Source: Macrolepiota albuminosa
Lineage: Eukaryota > Basidiomycota > Agaricomycetes > Agaricales > Agaricaceae
Assembly: GCA_027475525.1 (NCBI GenBank)
Contig: JAMWFC010000007.1
Span: forward strand, 463,415 to 527,414
Direction of reading: 5' to 3'
DNA: 64,000 bases
A program made the position numbers and the translations under genes. How positions within the stretch are numbered: position 1 is the first letter of the stretch; the number at the start of each line of letters is the position of its first letter. Below, piece after piece: positions 53,854-64,000 of this stretch. The notes below the pieces were generated by a model, which saw only the letters and a program-made list of their open reading frames with translations, was not told where the DNA came from and made no database searches.

Positions 53854-55257
53854 ATGATTCAATGCATTGGGATTATCACAGCATCTCAGACATTGCCCAG
53901 TGTGAACACTTTATTTGACATTATTTTTGACCTCACAACATCCATGAATTGCTCTTCAACTTTCAATGAATCATTGCATGTGGTTTCCCAAACCATCAAC
54001 GGCGATCCATTGCATAAAATTAGAAAAAGGGAAGACAGAGTGACTGGTGTGGTTCAAGGCACAAAGTAAGTGGCCTTGTGCCTTCTTTTTTTGCTTTGAA
54101 AGCCTAATAAATGCTCAGGCATGCATACACATATGTTGTTGGTGCATTGAAGTGCTGCAAGGGAGTTATGGGGAGGAAAGCAAATAAATGCTCAGGCATG
54201 CATACACATATGTTGTTGGTGCATTGAAGTGCTGCAAGGGAGTTATGGGGAGGAAAGCATCCAATTGTTACAATGAACAGGTTTGTTGCATTTTTTTTTG
54301 CTATGATTGGTCAAATAAACCCATTTACAGGGTACAAATGCAAGGCCACATTGCACAGAGATGTATCTATTCCTGTATGGCAGCCATGTTGATTCAAACA
54401 TGTTCTATGCATACAGAGACAACAATGAGAACTGAAGACTGGTTTTTCAAATTTATGATATTTTTTTTAATATATTTATGCCTTTTTTTTATTATTATTC
54501 TTGTGGACATCAATCTATACAGTTCTAATACTGACATCTACATAAACGTTGACAAAATCTATTCATTTACTTCTAAATTACCGTACCCTCAAATGTCATG
54601 CTGACACTGCCATATCCACACAGCGTCACATTTCTGACAACCTGTAAACCTTGGTCTTGCTGTGCTTCACAGCGGCCCATTCCCTTTGATGAAGACTTAT
54701 TTTGGGACCAACTCTGCGTCACGTCCACAAACTTCCTGGAGCATATCATCATCAAAAAATAGCCAAATAACATGGTGGATGCCATGCACACATTCTTCTT
54801 TAGGATAACCAACCACAAGCTGAGGAACAAAGGTGGGGATGGCATTAAAGTCCTGATCAATTACCAAGCCAGAGTTAGAAGAGAATGGCATTGCCAAATA
54901 AAAAACCTGCCTAGAGACAGAATATTTGATATAGAGATTATTGATGAGTGCCTCCTCAGAGGTATAAAAGACAGGTTGCATGATCAAAAATGTGCTGCAA
55001 TCTTGGCAGGTTAGTGTCTCACATATTAAAAATAGACAAGTGCTGACCCTCTCACTTCCATCTGCTAATCAATTCAATTCTAACATTTATGTTCAAACCT
55101 GCACATTTTCACAGAATATTACCATATCAGACCTTTCTTGACAAATCCTCATTGCTTTCATACCTGCCCATGGCATCACTCTGGCCCACTTTATGGTGAC
55201 ATTCTCACCTGCGCAATTGTGAAACTCTCAACTGCTGTAAAAAACCAATCCATGCGC
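53854..55257. other. Unassigned AT-rich sequence
   Basis: Contains an 80-codon frame (54772-55014) with FFFRITNHKLRNKGGDGIKV, not recognised, and the 77-bp duplication at 54106. No other gene. Confidence 0.35.
54106..54259. repeat. Exact 77-bp tandem duplication 18
   Basis: Units 54106-54182 and 54183-54259, in non-coding DNA. Confidence 0.97.
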
Positions 55258-55389
55258 AAAATGCGACACTCTCACATGCAAAATGTAACACTCTTGCATG
55301 CTAAATGCAACATTCTTGCATGCTAAATGTGACACTCTCACATGCCAAATACAACATTCTTGCATGCTGAATGTGACACTCTTACTTGT
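55258..55389. repeat. Six 22-bp tandem repeats
   Basis: The unit is AAATGYRACAYTCTYRCATGC with base changes between copies. It lies directly upstream of the tyrosine-recombinase retroelement. Confidence 0.8.
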
Positions 55390-55645
55390 GAATCATGCAA
55401 TAATGGACTTACATTAACCTCTGGTGCAAAATTAAATTATAACAACATGATCCAATCTGATCCAGAATTGATGTCATTAAAAAATGAAACTTCAGCCCTG
55501 GTTAACAGTGGCAACAGAGGGGAAAGAGCCAGATCCATCTCTTTAAAAAGGGACAGGCATAGTTGTTCCTCTGAAAAGAAAAGAATAAGAGATCAGAGAG
55601 ATGAAGGGTTTTTTCAGCTCCACGCAGGTCCATCGACTGAATTAA

Positions 55646-55905
55646 GAACCTCAAACAACACAGATTGCGCAGTCTGCCTTGGTCACCACACCTACAATAT
55701 CTGAAGTTGCTCAGCTTATGAGCTCTGGAATAGGCAGAGAGCCCATGTTCAATGGAACAAAAACAACAGACTTATCAACCCAGAGGGGAAAGAGATCTGC
55801 ACAGACTGGCAGAAACCCAGAAGATGTTGAGTCTTATTTTATGACCACAAGCACAAATGCTCAGGATGTGGCAAAAGAAATTATGGAGCTCAAAAATGCC
55901 ATTTG
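55646..55905 (+). pseudogene. Zinc-finger (gag-like) region of the tyrosine-recombinase element
   Basis: DCAVCLGHHTYNI followed, after stops, by INPEGKEICTDWQKPRRC and HKHKCSGCGKRNYGAQKC. Two Cys/His clusters precede the RT, as remembered for related mushroom elements. Confidence 0.55.
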
Positions 55906-55984
55906 GCACAGTGGGGTTAGGTTTGCCACTCCATACAGTGCTGACATGTGGCAGAGTTTCCTGTCTCAAGCTGGTATTCAAGAT

Positions 55985-56762
55985 CAATTCCCAGATCTGG
56001 CAGAAAACCTCTGAAGGGGATTCAATGCAGGCATACCAACAATATTGAGAACTTTTACTCCAGACAACAACAAGTCAGTCGAGTCTCTCAGCGAGAAATT
56101 CCAGAGAGTTGTCAAGACAGAACTTGCCAAGGGATGTTACATTGGTCCTTATTCTCATGACCAAGTGGAAAAGATTGTGGGGCTGTTCCAATCATCACCA
56201 ATCCACATTATCCCAAAATCCAACAAGCCCAGAAAATATAGACTCATACAAAATCTGTCATTCCCACACAACAAACAGAGTGGATCTGACAACTTCTCGA
56301 TCAATGGCGCAATTGATGCAGCACAGTTTCCTTGCACATGGAGAACTTTTAATGCAGTATACCTGCTCATATCAAGACTCCCTCCAGGATCTCAAGCAAT
56401 GATCCACAACGTCAAAGAAGCCTACATAATGCAGTATACCTGCTCATATCAAGACTCCCTCCAGGATCTCAAGCAATGATCCACAACGTCAAAGAAGCCT
56501 ACAGATTAGTCCCATCAAACCTTTGCAATAGCCAGGAATGGTTGTCAAACTACCAGGTAAAGACTTATTTGCGCTGGACACAATGGACTGCTTTGGTCTG
56601 GCATCTGGCTGTGGTGTCTATGGCAAAGTAGGGGATGCAGGTGCTCAAATCATTAGAGCTAGTGGGATGGGGCCTCCTTCCAAGTGGATGGATGATCACA
56701 TATTCTTTAGGATTAGAAAAAAGTACATCAAAAGTTATAACACTGCTAAACAGAGAAGGTGA
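55985..56762 (+). pseudogene. RT of the tyrosine-recombinase element
   Basis: Motifs: LAKGCYIGPYSHDQVEKIVG, SPIHIIPKSNKPRKYRLIQN, SFPHNKQSGSDNFSINGAI, then GKDLFALDTMDCFGLASGCG and the catalytic KWMDDHIFFRI (about 56680-56715). The 77-bp duplication at 56350 and a further one-base shift break the frame. A TAG at about 56530 replaces an expected Trp. Confidence 0.75.
56350..56503. repeat. Exact 77-bp tandem duplication 19
   Basis: Units 56350-56426 and 56427-56503, in the RT of the tyrosine-recombinase element. Confidence 0.97.
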
Positions 56763-57339
56763 GATCCGAGAAGAAGGGGAGGAAGAAGCACTTGGGTGGT
56801 AGAATTTGGTACCAAGGAGCACAAAACTTGAAAGACAAAATCAATGAATACAATGAAGACATGTCAGCTAGAATCAAAGACCTGTTACTCAACTCCGAAC
56901 AATCTGACTGATACCCAGCTCACCTATGCAATGCAGGATATTGATGACATCTCAGAAAAGCTTGGAATACTATGGAAGAGGGAGAAAGACGTATTTTTCA
57001 GCGAAGCAGTCACATACATTGGCTTTATCTGGGACCTGCAAAAGCAAAACTGTCAGGATACTGACCTCAAAGAAAGAAAAGTATTTGCAGGCCATTGTGG
57101 AATGGGAGAAGAAGAGGTCGCACACCCTGAAAAAAGCATCAAGGCTATATGGAAAGTTATTGCATGCTTGCCTTGTGGTGCCTAGGAGAAAAGCTTTTCT
57201 TACCAATCTCAAGGCCTTCATGGGGATTTTCCATGACAATCCTTTCAAGCCACCTGACCCTCCCAAAAGAACCCCTGAAGATTTATGATGGTGGAGCCAA
57301 ATACTATCTCAACCAATAGAGAGACAGATATCAGAAGCC

Positions 57340-57564
57340 CAACCAGTCCTCAACATTCAAGCATACTCTGACGCAAGCACTGGCACCAGAATTGGCATCA
57401 CCATTGGTGAAAAATGGAGAGCGTGGAAGCTATTCAAGCATACTCTGACGCAAGCACTGGCACCAGAATTGGCATCACCATTGGTGAAAAATGGAGAGCG
57501 TGGAAGCTGTTTCTGGATGGAGAAAAATGGATATGACATCAGTTGGGCAGAAGCAGTGGGATTT
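57340..57564 (+). pseudogene. RNase H of the tyrosine-recombinase element, first half
   Basis: AYSDASTGTRIGITIGEKWR followed by ISWAEAVGF: the first Asp and the Glu of the RNase H active site are present. The LTR-A insertion at 57565 interrupts it. Confidence 0.7.
57355..57508. repeat. Exact 77-bp tandem duplication 20
   Basis: Units 57355-57431 and 57432-57508; duplicates the first RNase H motif. Confidence 0.97.
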
Positions 57565-58373
57565 TGTCAGGTTCTGCTGAGTCGGGGGCTTTCGGGAAAG
57601 CGATTGCCCTTACAATGCGGACTTGACCCACGGATACTCGGGTGTCTGGAACTCCGGGCTAGGACTCCAGGGTTCAAGACGTGGACAGGGGAATTCCGGG
57701 AGAGGGGACTTAGTCCGGGGGTTTTGGGTGATAGGTAACTGGGGGGTTCGGGTGGGGGTCGAGTTGTGAACCAGAGGTTCTAAGACGAGACCAAGTTAGT
57801 AAGTTAAAGTCGCAAAGTGCGTACCAGTCTTAGAGCACGCGATTATCCAAGCGTGCCAGTCAAGCATGCCAGTCAATGCGTACCAGTCAAATAGAGGGCA
57901 CGCAACAATCCAAGTAATGCAATGTAATATCAAGACTACCAAATACAACAGGGAACTGTGCTATAAGTACTACGGGACCGGGTCTCGGGGCTCCGGGGTG
58001 GTAATATCAAGACTACCAAATACAACAGGGAACTGTGCTATAAGTACTACGGGACCGGGTCTCGGGGCTCCGGGGTGCTGGGATGGGTTCCGGGGGTCAT
58101 TGAGTAGCAGCAGGGCTGTATACCGGGATCGCGCATGTGGGGCGCATGATCAATTGGCGCGGAGGGGGTTGTGATGCATGATGCGTGATGGCGGGAACGA
58201 TTCGCGTGATCTGATCATTGATCGGGGCTGGTGGCAGCTGATGGCGGTCCTTGGTGCACGTGATGGCGGTGTCGGCAGTCGTGATGGCGGGGCGTGTCTT
58301 GTGGGGTCGGAGGGAGGGTCCCGGAGGTGTTCTGGGGGTGTCCCGGGATGGCCGGAGGGGAGGGGTCGTGACA
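57565..58373 (-). mobile_element. Solo LTR, family LTR-A, inside RNase H
   Basis: TGTCAGGTTC...GTCGTGACA in plus reading, flanked by GATTT (57560-57564 and 58374-58378). Very CpG-rich compared with its surroundings, so much younger than its host element. It contains the duplication at 57924; natural length about 732 bp. Confidence 0.88.
57924..58077. repeat. Exact 77-bp tandem duplication 21
   Basis: Units 57924-58000 and 58001-58077, inside solo LTR-A. Confidence 0.97.
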
Positions 58374-58378
58374 GATTT

Positions 58379-58640
58379 TCCCTCTTGGTCTCATATATCT
58401 GCATCACAGAAAATGGGGAGAGACACATCAGAGTCTATAGAGACAATAAAGAAGTAGTCAAAGGATGGTGGGCTGGGAGGAGTAGGAACCAAAAAATCAA
58501 CGACATCTTTAGGCAGATACATGAAGAATGTAAATATAGAAAAGTCACAATACATACTAGGTATGTTCCGAGCAAGTTTAACTCCACAGACAGGTCTTTG
58601 TAAGGCATCTACCCCCCAAAAAAGCTTCTTCTCCCTTCCA
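58379..58640 (+). pseudogene. RNase H of the tyrosine-recombinase element, second half
   Basis: HIRVYRDNKEVVKGWWAGRS holds the next catalytic Asp, followed by IHTRYVPSKFNSTDRSL and, after a stop, GIYPPKKLLLP. Confidence 0.7.
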
Positions 58641-58694
58641 CATCAATCCCAGAGACCTTAGAGGCCTCATCACAGACTTCAATGAGCCTAGCAC

Positions 58695-58848
58695 CCCTTC
58701 AAGCTGTCTGAGACCAACAGAACAAAGAATATTTGATCATGAGAATGAGAGATCTAGTGCTCAAATCAGAGCCCTTCAAGCTGTCTGAGACCAACAGAAC
58801 AAAGAATATTTGATCATGAGAATGAGAGATCTAGTGCTCAAATCAGAG
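58695..58848. repeat. Exact 77-bp tandem duplication 22
   Basis: Units 58695-58771 and 58772-58848, between RNase H and tyrosine recombinase. Confidence 0.97.
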
Positions 58849-59049
58849 AATGCGGAAAGCAGTCAGATGTCAACAAACTCAAGAGTAGATGGAGTTTGAA
58901 GAATTCTGGAGAAATCCTTAGCAGACTGCATGAAGACATGAAAGATGACAGAAAAATGCACTGAAGGCATCCCAAGCCATACCCAGCAGGGCTAGAAATT
59001 GCCACATCACAGTTATGCCTGCATGTCTTTGCACAAGATTAGTTAAGGC

Positions 59050-60192
59050 TGTGGATCCCATTAAAAAAAGAAGGGACATTACCTAAAAGGCCTGGGCTAA
59101 CAGAGAAGGATGTGGAGAGGGTGTTCAAAGTAATGAGTGTGGCATGGGCAGAGTCAACGAAAGAATTCTATGGCATGAGACTCCTATTCTTTTATGTGTT
59201 CTGCAATCAGAGAAAGATACCAGAGACAGACAGAGCACCAGTTTCCTATAAGGTACTTGAAGCTTTTATAGCTGCAGCTGCCAGAGCATACTCAAAGTCT
59301 GCTATAGAAAATTTTCTAGCAGGGTTGCAAGTGTGGCACATACTGCACAGTTTACTTCGGAGAGTCAACAGAGATTGAATGTAAGCACTTCTCAAAGCCA
59401 CAGAATGATTGGTCCCAGCTACATCTAAGAAAAAGAAAAGGAGCCCATGCACACCAGCCTTCTTGACAGCTATACATAATCAGTTGAAGATAGGAGAAGA
59501 CAGCACAGACTCACTAAACATTGCCATATTTGCCTGCGCAACTACATGCTTCTACACAGCAGCACAACTGGGAGAGTTCACAGTCCCAACTCTAAATGCC
59601 TTCAACCTAGACACACATGTAAAGCCGTCCAATGTCTCATCATCCATAGACAGAACAGGTTGACCTATGATGGCATTTTTAACCTAGACACACATGTAAA
59701 GCCGTCCAATGTCTCATCATCCATAGACAGAACAGGTTGACCTATGATGGCATTTTTCTACCAAGAACCAAAACTGCACTGCATGGTGAGACAGTAGCAT
59801 AGAGTGAGCAAAAGGATGCCTCAGACCCAAAGAAAGCACTGGAGAAGCATCTAAAAATAAATATACCACCCAGCAATAGACCACTGTTTGCTTACAGGAA
59901 CAAAAAAAAACATGTCATGCTCATAAAAAAGAAATTTCTTGAAGTAATGTTGAAAGCTACTAAAGCAGCCCATCTCAAGCCCCTGCAAGGGCATGAATTA
60001 AGAATCGGAGCAATGTTGGAGTACCTATTATAAGGTGTTCCTTTTGAAGCTATAAAAGCTATTAGAAGATGGTCAAACAACACATTCTACACCTATCTAT
60101 CAAAGCACAAGCAGATTCTTGCACCCTTCCTGCAGGCAGTGCCCTCATTACATGAGTCCATCATAAGGCTCACATTAGCAGTGAGAAGACAG
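59050..60192 (+). pseudogene. Tyrosine recombinase of the retroelement
   Basis: Would join the circular DNA copy to the target. Parts: SVAWAESTKEFYGMRLLFFY, AYSKSAIENFLAGLQVWHIL, FYTAAQLGEFTVPTLN, KPLQGHELRIGAMLEYLL and FYTYLSKHKQILAPFLQA. The H-x-x-R (His 59992-59994, Arg 60001-60003) and a candidate nucleophile Tyr (60094-60096) remain. The first catalytic Arg, expected before LGEFT, is Gln (CAA, 59564-59566). Stops at 59376 and others, plus the duplication at 59604, break the frame. Confidence 0.75.
59604..59757. repeat. Exact 77-bp tandem duplication 23
   Basis: Units 59604-59680 and 59681-59757, inside the tyrosine recombinase. Confidence 0.97.
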
Positions 60193-62744
60193 TGAGGTAA
60201 GGAGATCTCATCTTAGTACTTCAAATAGGAGGTCACAACTAAAGAACCGGGTTGTAGTCAGATTAAACACCTGCGATGCATTATAGCCTCCTAACAAAGC
60301 CTGAGAGGAACCATAGCTGATCCACCTGTTTTTTCTGTTTATTCCAGGCTTTGCATCAAAAAGGCTTGAAACCATTGGGAAGGTTTTTGCCCAACACTCT
60401 TGACACAAGAACATATTGGACATAGTCTCCAGATCAGACCAGTCCAGAAAGTACAAATGTTGTATTTGATAGAAATTGTATAAACAAAATTTTAAATACA
60501 CAGACTCAGTGACAACCAAGGCAAAGAGGCGAATTTTCCTAGGGTTTGACAATTGATCATGTGTGTTGCAGTAAAGGGGTCAGACTGAGATCGAGATTGT
60601 CAGTGAGGTTCCTGTCAATGGTAACCATTGCTTACAATTAAATTTGCTCTAACATAGATGGTCAGAATTGCCTTTTGTTCCATATGATGACATGACAGTG
60701 GTATGTAATGTGCCATTTTCTTTTATTATTCTCTATCTAGTCACCAATGTGATACCATACACCTTGTTAAGCTCTGATATGAAACAACTAGAAAAGTGAT
60801 TGTTACTGTAGTAGATCACTCCTTTCAATGTGTAGTGATATGTCTGTGACATATCCATTGCTACAAAGAAAAGTGATTGTTACTGTAGTAGATCACTCCT
60901 TTCAATGTGTAGTGATATGTCTGTGACATATCCATTGCTACAAGCATTGAAATAACTATCCACCTTAACAGACACTAGTACTGATGAAATGTCAATTAAA
61001 TAGAGTTTGAGGTGCATGCAAGAAATGAGATGATGATGAATTCTTTTATTTTTTTAGACCTATTTTTACATGCATATTGCTTGGGTATTGTGTCCTAGGT
61101 CACGCAGTATAGTAAGGTATGGTATTCCTCCATATTAAGACTCTGACTTATCCGCTGTTATCATGCCATCCCTATTTTCTCCTGACCCTTCTACTCTTGG
61201 CAATGCTTGCTAGTATTTGGTTAATATAGGTCTTAAAAGACCGATTGCCTATTGGCTCTCTTTAAGCCATTGATAGGACCCCACACAGGCTAGGTGCATC
61301 AATGGCAGGCTTGGCATTGGTTTTAGACATCTTGCTATGTGCGTCCCAAACTTGGTGCACACAATTTATCCATTTTAGACCTTAATCAATGGCCACACAT
61401 GGCAAGCAACAAATCTGATCAGTGATAGTGCCAGCGGCAGCTGGAATGACAGCTGGCATCATGCCGCTAGCAAGCATTGACAAGTAGCATCAATCAATTA
61501 GCACATGGCATAGCTAGCTGATGACAGTGCTTACAGATTAGAAATGATGCCATTTACTCATGACAGACAGCCTGACATTTATCCTGGTGCCTGATGCCTC
61601 TTGGTGCCCCTCCCTCAGTCAGATGGACAGCTTTCTTCTTCATGTCTCAGTATTTAGTTTAATGCATAACATTTAATTATATTGCTTACAGTTTACCACC
61701 TCTTGGCAACCTTTAGCTACTTGGTGATAGGGAACTTGTTTTCACTATAAGTACTTATTATTGTCACTAGTTACCACAGAACAGAGTATCCCGTTTACAC
61801 CTCTCAGTTCACCTCACAATTCAGATTTCTTTTGAGCTGACTAAGTTCATAGTTGCCAACTGTCTGAACACTCTTAGCCTGGTTGCCACAGTTATGCTTA
61901 TGAAACCTACATGCCTTGCACCTACAGCAGGCATCATGCAGCTTAGTCATCACTAAGCCCCTAGTTTCCTTGCTGTGTCTACTGCTGCACTTACTCATAT
62001 TTGTCTCTCTTTATTCTTTAAGTGCACTTTGCCATTTGCACATATATCTTACCGCACATGCTTGCTGATTCTTGTTACCAACCTTCACCGAATCTTGCTG
62101 TTTAACCCATTTTTCTGACTTGTTCTCTGGGAACTGCCCAGAACTCCCTCAACCATTAATACACCTAATACATTTTATACAGGTCAGTAGCTGTAAACCG
62201 TATCTGCTACTGATCTACTTTTGGGCATTATCACCATAACTCCTGGTAAGGCCCCACAACACTATAACCTCCCCTGCACCCAGATGGTATCTTCTGGAGA
62301 TTGATCCTGAGATTTGAAACCTGCAATGGTATGAGCCAGCTGAGTAGGCCAATGATAGTCCTGCTGCCTGCCAGTTTAAGCCGACAATAAGCAGCTGATC
62401 AAATCAATCTTACTCCGACCTCAACAGCTGTGCTGACTCATCTGATGGACTACACATTATGTCAGCAGCCTGATTGAACTATTGACATCTTTTTTTTCTA
62501 CCCACCTATACTAGAACATGCTTGGTCAGCAAGTTAACCTCTCCCAATTCTGTTTTACTGGACAACTCTAACTATTTTTCCTGTTTTGGACAGGAGTGCA
62601 GTGGTCACATTGCTTTATCAAGTTATATGTTGATTAGTTTACTCAACTATGGCCTGCACAACAAAGTCTCCCTAGTCAACATGCATGGATGGTGACTTCT
62701 CTGCAGCGTTGAAATAACCACATGGTGTCTAAGATGTTTTCCAC
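60193..62744. other. Mostly non-coding, no gene recognised
   Basis: Two minus-strand ORFs (60552-60208 and 61998-61804) have no recognised domain; the latter is Cys/His-rich (DACCRCKACRFHKHNCGNQ). CpG is rare throughout. Confidence 0.4.
60790..60943. repeat. Exact 77-bp tandem duplication 24
   Basis: Units 60790-60866 and 60867-60943, in non-coding DNA. Confidence 0.97.
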
Positions 62745-62840
62745 ATGAGCATGGTTTGAACTTGCATCCTCCCCACTTGCAAGAGCATGTGACTCCTGCT
62801 TCAGACCACGGTGGTGCCAGCTGAGCCACTGTGGCCCTCA
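62745..62840 (-). repeat. tRNA-derived SINE or tRNA pseudogene
   Basis: In minus reading an A-box-like TGGCTCAGCTGG (62828-62817) is followed ~55 nt later by a B-box-like AGTTCAAACC (62762-62753, GGTTCGANNCC with CpG lost). The spacing fits an RNA polymerase III promoter with an intron or SINE head. The cloverleaf was not proved. Confidence 0.5.
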
Positions 62841-62972
62841 CAAGAGATGTGATATTCTGAATAGCTGTTTTAAGCATATTCAACATCTCAATCTAAGCTG
62901 AGCCACTGTGGCCCTCACAAGAGATGTGATATTCTGAATAGCTGTTTTAAGCATATTCAACATCTCAATCTA
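62819..62972. repeat. Exact 77-bp tandem duplication 25
   Basis: Units 62819-62895 and 62896-62972, at the start of the SINE candidate. Confidence 0.97.
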
Positions 62973-63562
62973 TTAGACAATCTTCGGTCAATACAATCAG
63001 CTTGATTGAAAGGGTTAAAGGGCCTACATCTACTATGTCATGTTGAATTATTGGACTCTGGTTGTACATCTCATATTTCTCCCTATCATAATGATTTTTC
63101 TAAGCTTACTCTTATTGATCTGAAATCCTTTTGAGCTGCAAACCAGAAGTTGTTCAGCATCACAGCAAAGGAAGCTCATCATTGACATACATAGTGCTAC
63201 TTTCTCCAACCTACACCTCACCAATATCTTTTACTCACTGAAAGTTGGCTATACCTTTATCTCAATTGGCAAGCTTGCACTACTGATACTAAAACCTGTT
63301 TCTATCAGAAAAAGTGACAAAGAAATGTGTTATACCATTTTCAATATAAATATTTCTAAGAGAAAAAGGTTTGAGACAATGAAATAATGTCTTTTTCTAA
63401 GGCAAAAAGTTATCAAAGAAATGGCATGACACATTTCTTTGTCGCTTTTTCTAGTGGAAACAGGTTTTGGCATCAGTAGTGTTGATGGAGCCAGTTTTGA
63501 TATTATATTTGGTGGAAGAAAGTGCATTATCATAGAGAAGGATGATGCCAAAGTTGGGGAAG
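62973..63562. other. Non-coding, no gene recognised
   Basis: An imperfect inverted repeat occurs around 63270-63480 (CACTACTGATACTAAAACC against GGTTTTGGCATCAGTAGTG, with GACAAAGAAATGTGT against ACATTTCTTTGTC), which may be a small MITE. Confidence 0.4.
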
Positions 63563-63999
63563 TGTAAGGGTGACCTCTGGAGGCTATGGCTCAGTCATAC
63601 AGCTGACAGAGGAAGATCCAAAGAGAACAAGTCTAGAGATTTCCTATGCCAGAATTGATGCTTCTGGGGGCTCTTGAAGCATGGAAAACAACTGTACAGT
63701 ACAACAAAACCTTAAAAACTCGAAAATTGCCTATACAAACACTTGTACAAATAAGGGGCAAACTCTGGCAAACTCTGGCTTATATAAGCAGTCTGAAAGC
63801 GGTGCTGAGTGGGCCCACACTTGTCTGAATGGTGGCTAAAGAACCAGAGCATCTCAAGGGCTGAGAGTAGTACTAACAGATAGTGTTGAAAGAATAGAAA
63901 CAGTAAAATGAAATAATGTCAGAAGAAATAAGAGAATGAATGGAAGGAGAGTGAAGAGATAAGGAGTGAGAAAAGGAAGAAATGAGGAGTCCCCTGACA
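63563..63999 (-). mobile_element. LTR-C copy at the window edge
   Basis: TGTAAGGGTGACC...CCCCTGACA, 437 bp. Whether it is solo cannot be seen because the right flank lies outside the window. Confidence 0.75.
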
Positions 64000-64000
64000 C

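Larger units (their letters stand above)
55390..60192 (+). mobile_element. Tyrosine-recombinase retroelement (DIRS/Ngaro-like), decayed
   Basis: Order: zinc-finger region, RT, RNase H, tyrosine recombinase, all on the plus strand. There is no DDE integrase and no LTR pair of its own was found. CpG is nearly absent and stops are frequent. A solo LTR-A splits the RNase H. Terminal repeats of the element were not found. Confidence 0.75.

Noticed and set aside
524..62972. 77-bp duplications as footprints of transposon excision or replication slippage
   Set aside because: Length is constant across unrelated sequences and frames are restored when one copy is removed; an assembly cause fits better.

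Overview
The window reads as nuclear DNA of a filamentous basidiomycete, most likely a repeat-rich agaricomycete. The reasons are the element types (Ty3/gypsy chromoviruses, a KDZ transposase relic, a tyrosine-recombinase retroelement, a Tc1/mariner and a hAT-like element), short GT-AG introns, and a glutamine-synthetase-like gene resembling those of mushrooms. Almost everything is mobile DNA. The only clear host gene is that glutamine-synthetase-like gene (38.6-41.9 kb, minus strand), which appears broken and is split by a Tc1/mariner element. No rRNA, intact tRNA or CRISPR was seen.

Layout. 1-8.5 kb: 5'-cut Ty3 chromovirus (gag, two tandem retropepsin domains, RT, RNase H, integrase, chromodomain) with a spliced coiled-coil ORF on the opposite strand at its 3' end. 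8.5-12.6 kb: decayed DNA, a solo LTR and a KDZ relic. 12.6-20.2 kb: a young non-autonomous LTR element on the minus strand with 945-bp LTRs, gag and protease only, a candidate -1 frameshift site, and a CpG-rich non-coding block. 20.2-37.5 kb: an old CpG-depleted element copy that has taken several insertions, including a younger 12.7-kb relative (23199-35907) carrying an extra large ORF (ORF3) after its integrase. 37.5-42.6 kb: degraded LTR, repeats, glutamine-synthetase-like gene and mariner. 42.7-44.9 kb: gag-pro part of a third Ty3 element. 45.8-47.2 kb: 3' part of a copia element. 47.2-48.3 kb: hAT-like non-autonomous element. 48.7-49.9 kb: LTR plus an unidentified 3' ORF. 51.2-55.4 kb: solo LTR and minisatellites. 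55.4-60.2 kb: tyrosine-recombinase retroelement interrupted by a solo LTR. 60.2-64 kb: mostly non-coding, with a tRNA-derived SINE candidate and a final LTR.

Two processes explain most broken genes. First, 25 exact tandem duplications all have an offset of 77 bp, in unrelated sequence. Collapsing them restores reading frames at six junctions, so they look like uncollapsed contig overlaps from an assembler using k=77, not biology. Second, C-to-T decay at CpG is pervasive: the two LTRs of the 12.7-kb element differ at only four bases, all in CpG sites, and most in-frame stops are TGA where CGA is expected.

Four LTR families recur and are named here A-D: LTR-A (about 735-750 bp, TGTCACGACC...), LTR-B (945-1004 bp, TGATACGA...CTACA), LTR-C (about 490 bp, TGTCAGGGGA...CTTACA) and LTR-D (one copy at 48.7 kb). 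Family names, motif comparisons and gene identities come from reading the sequence and from remembered family patterns; no database search was run.
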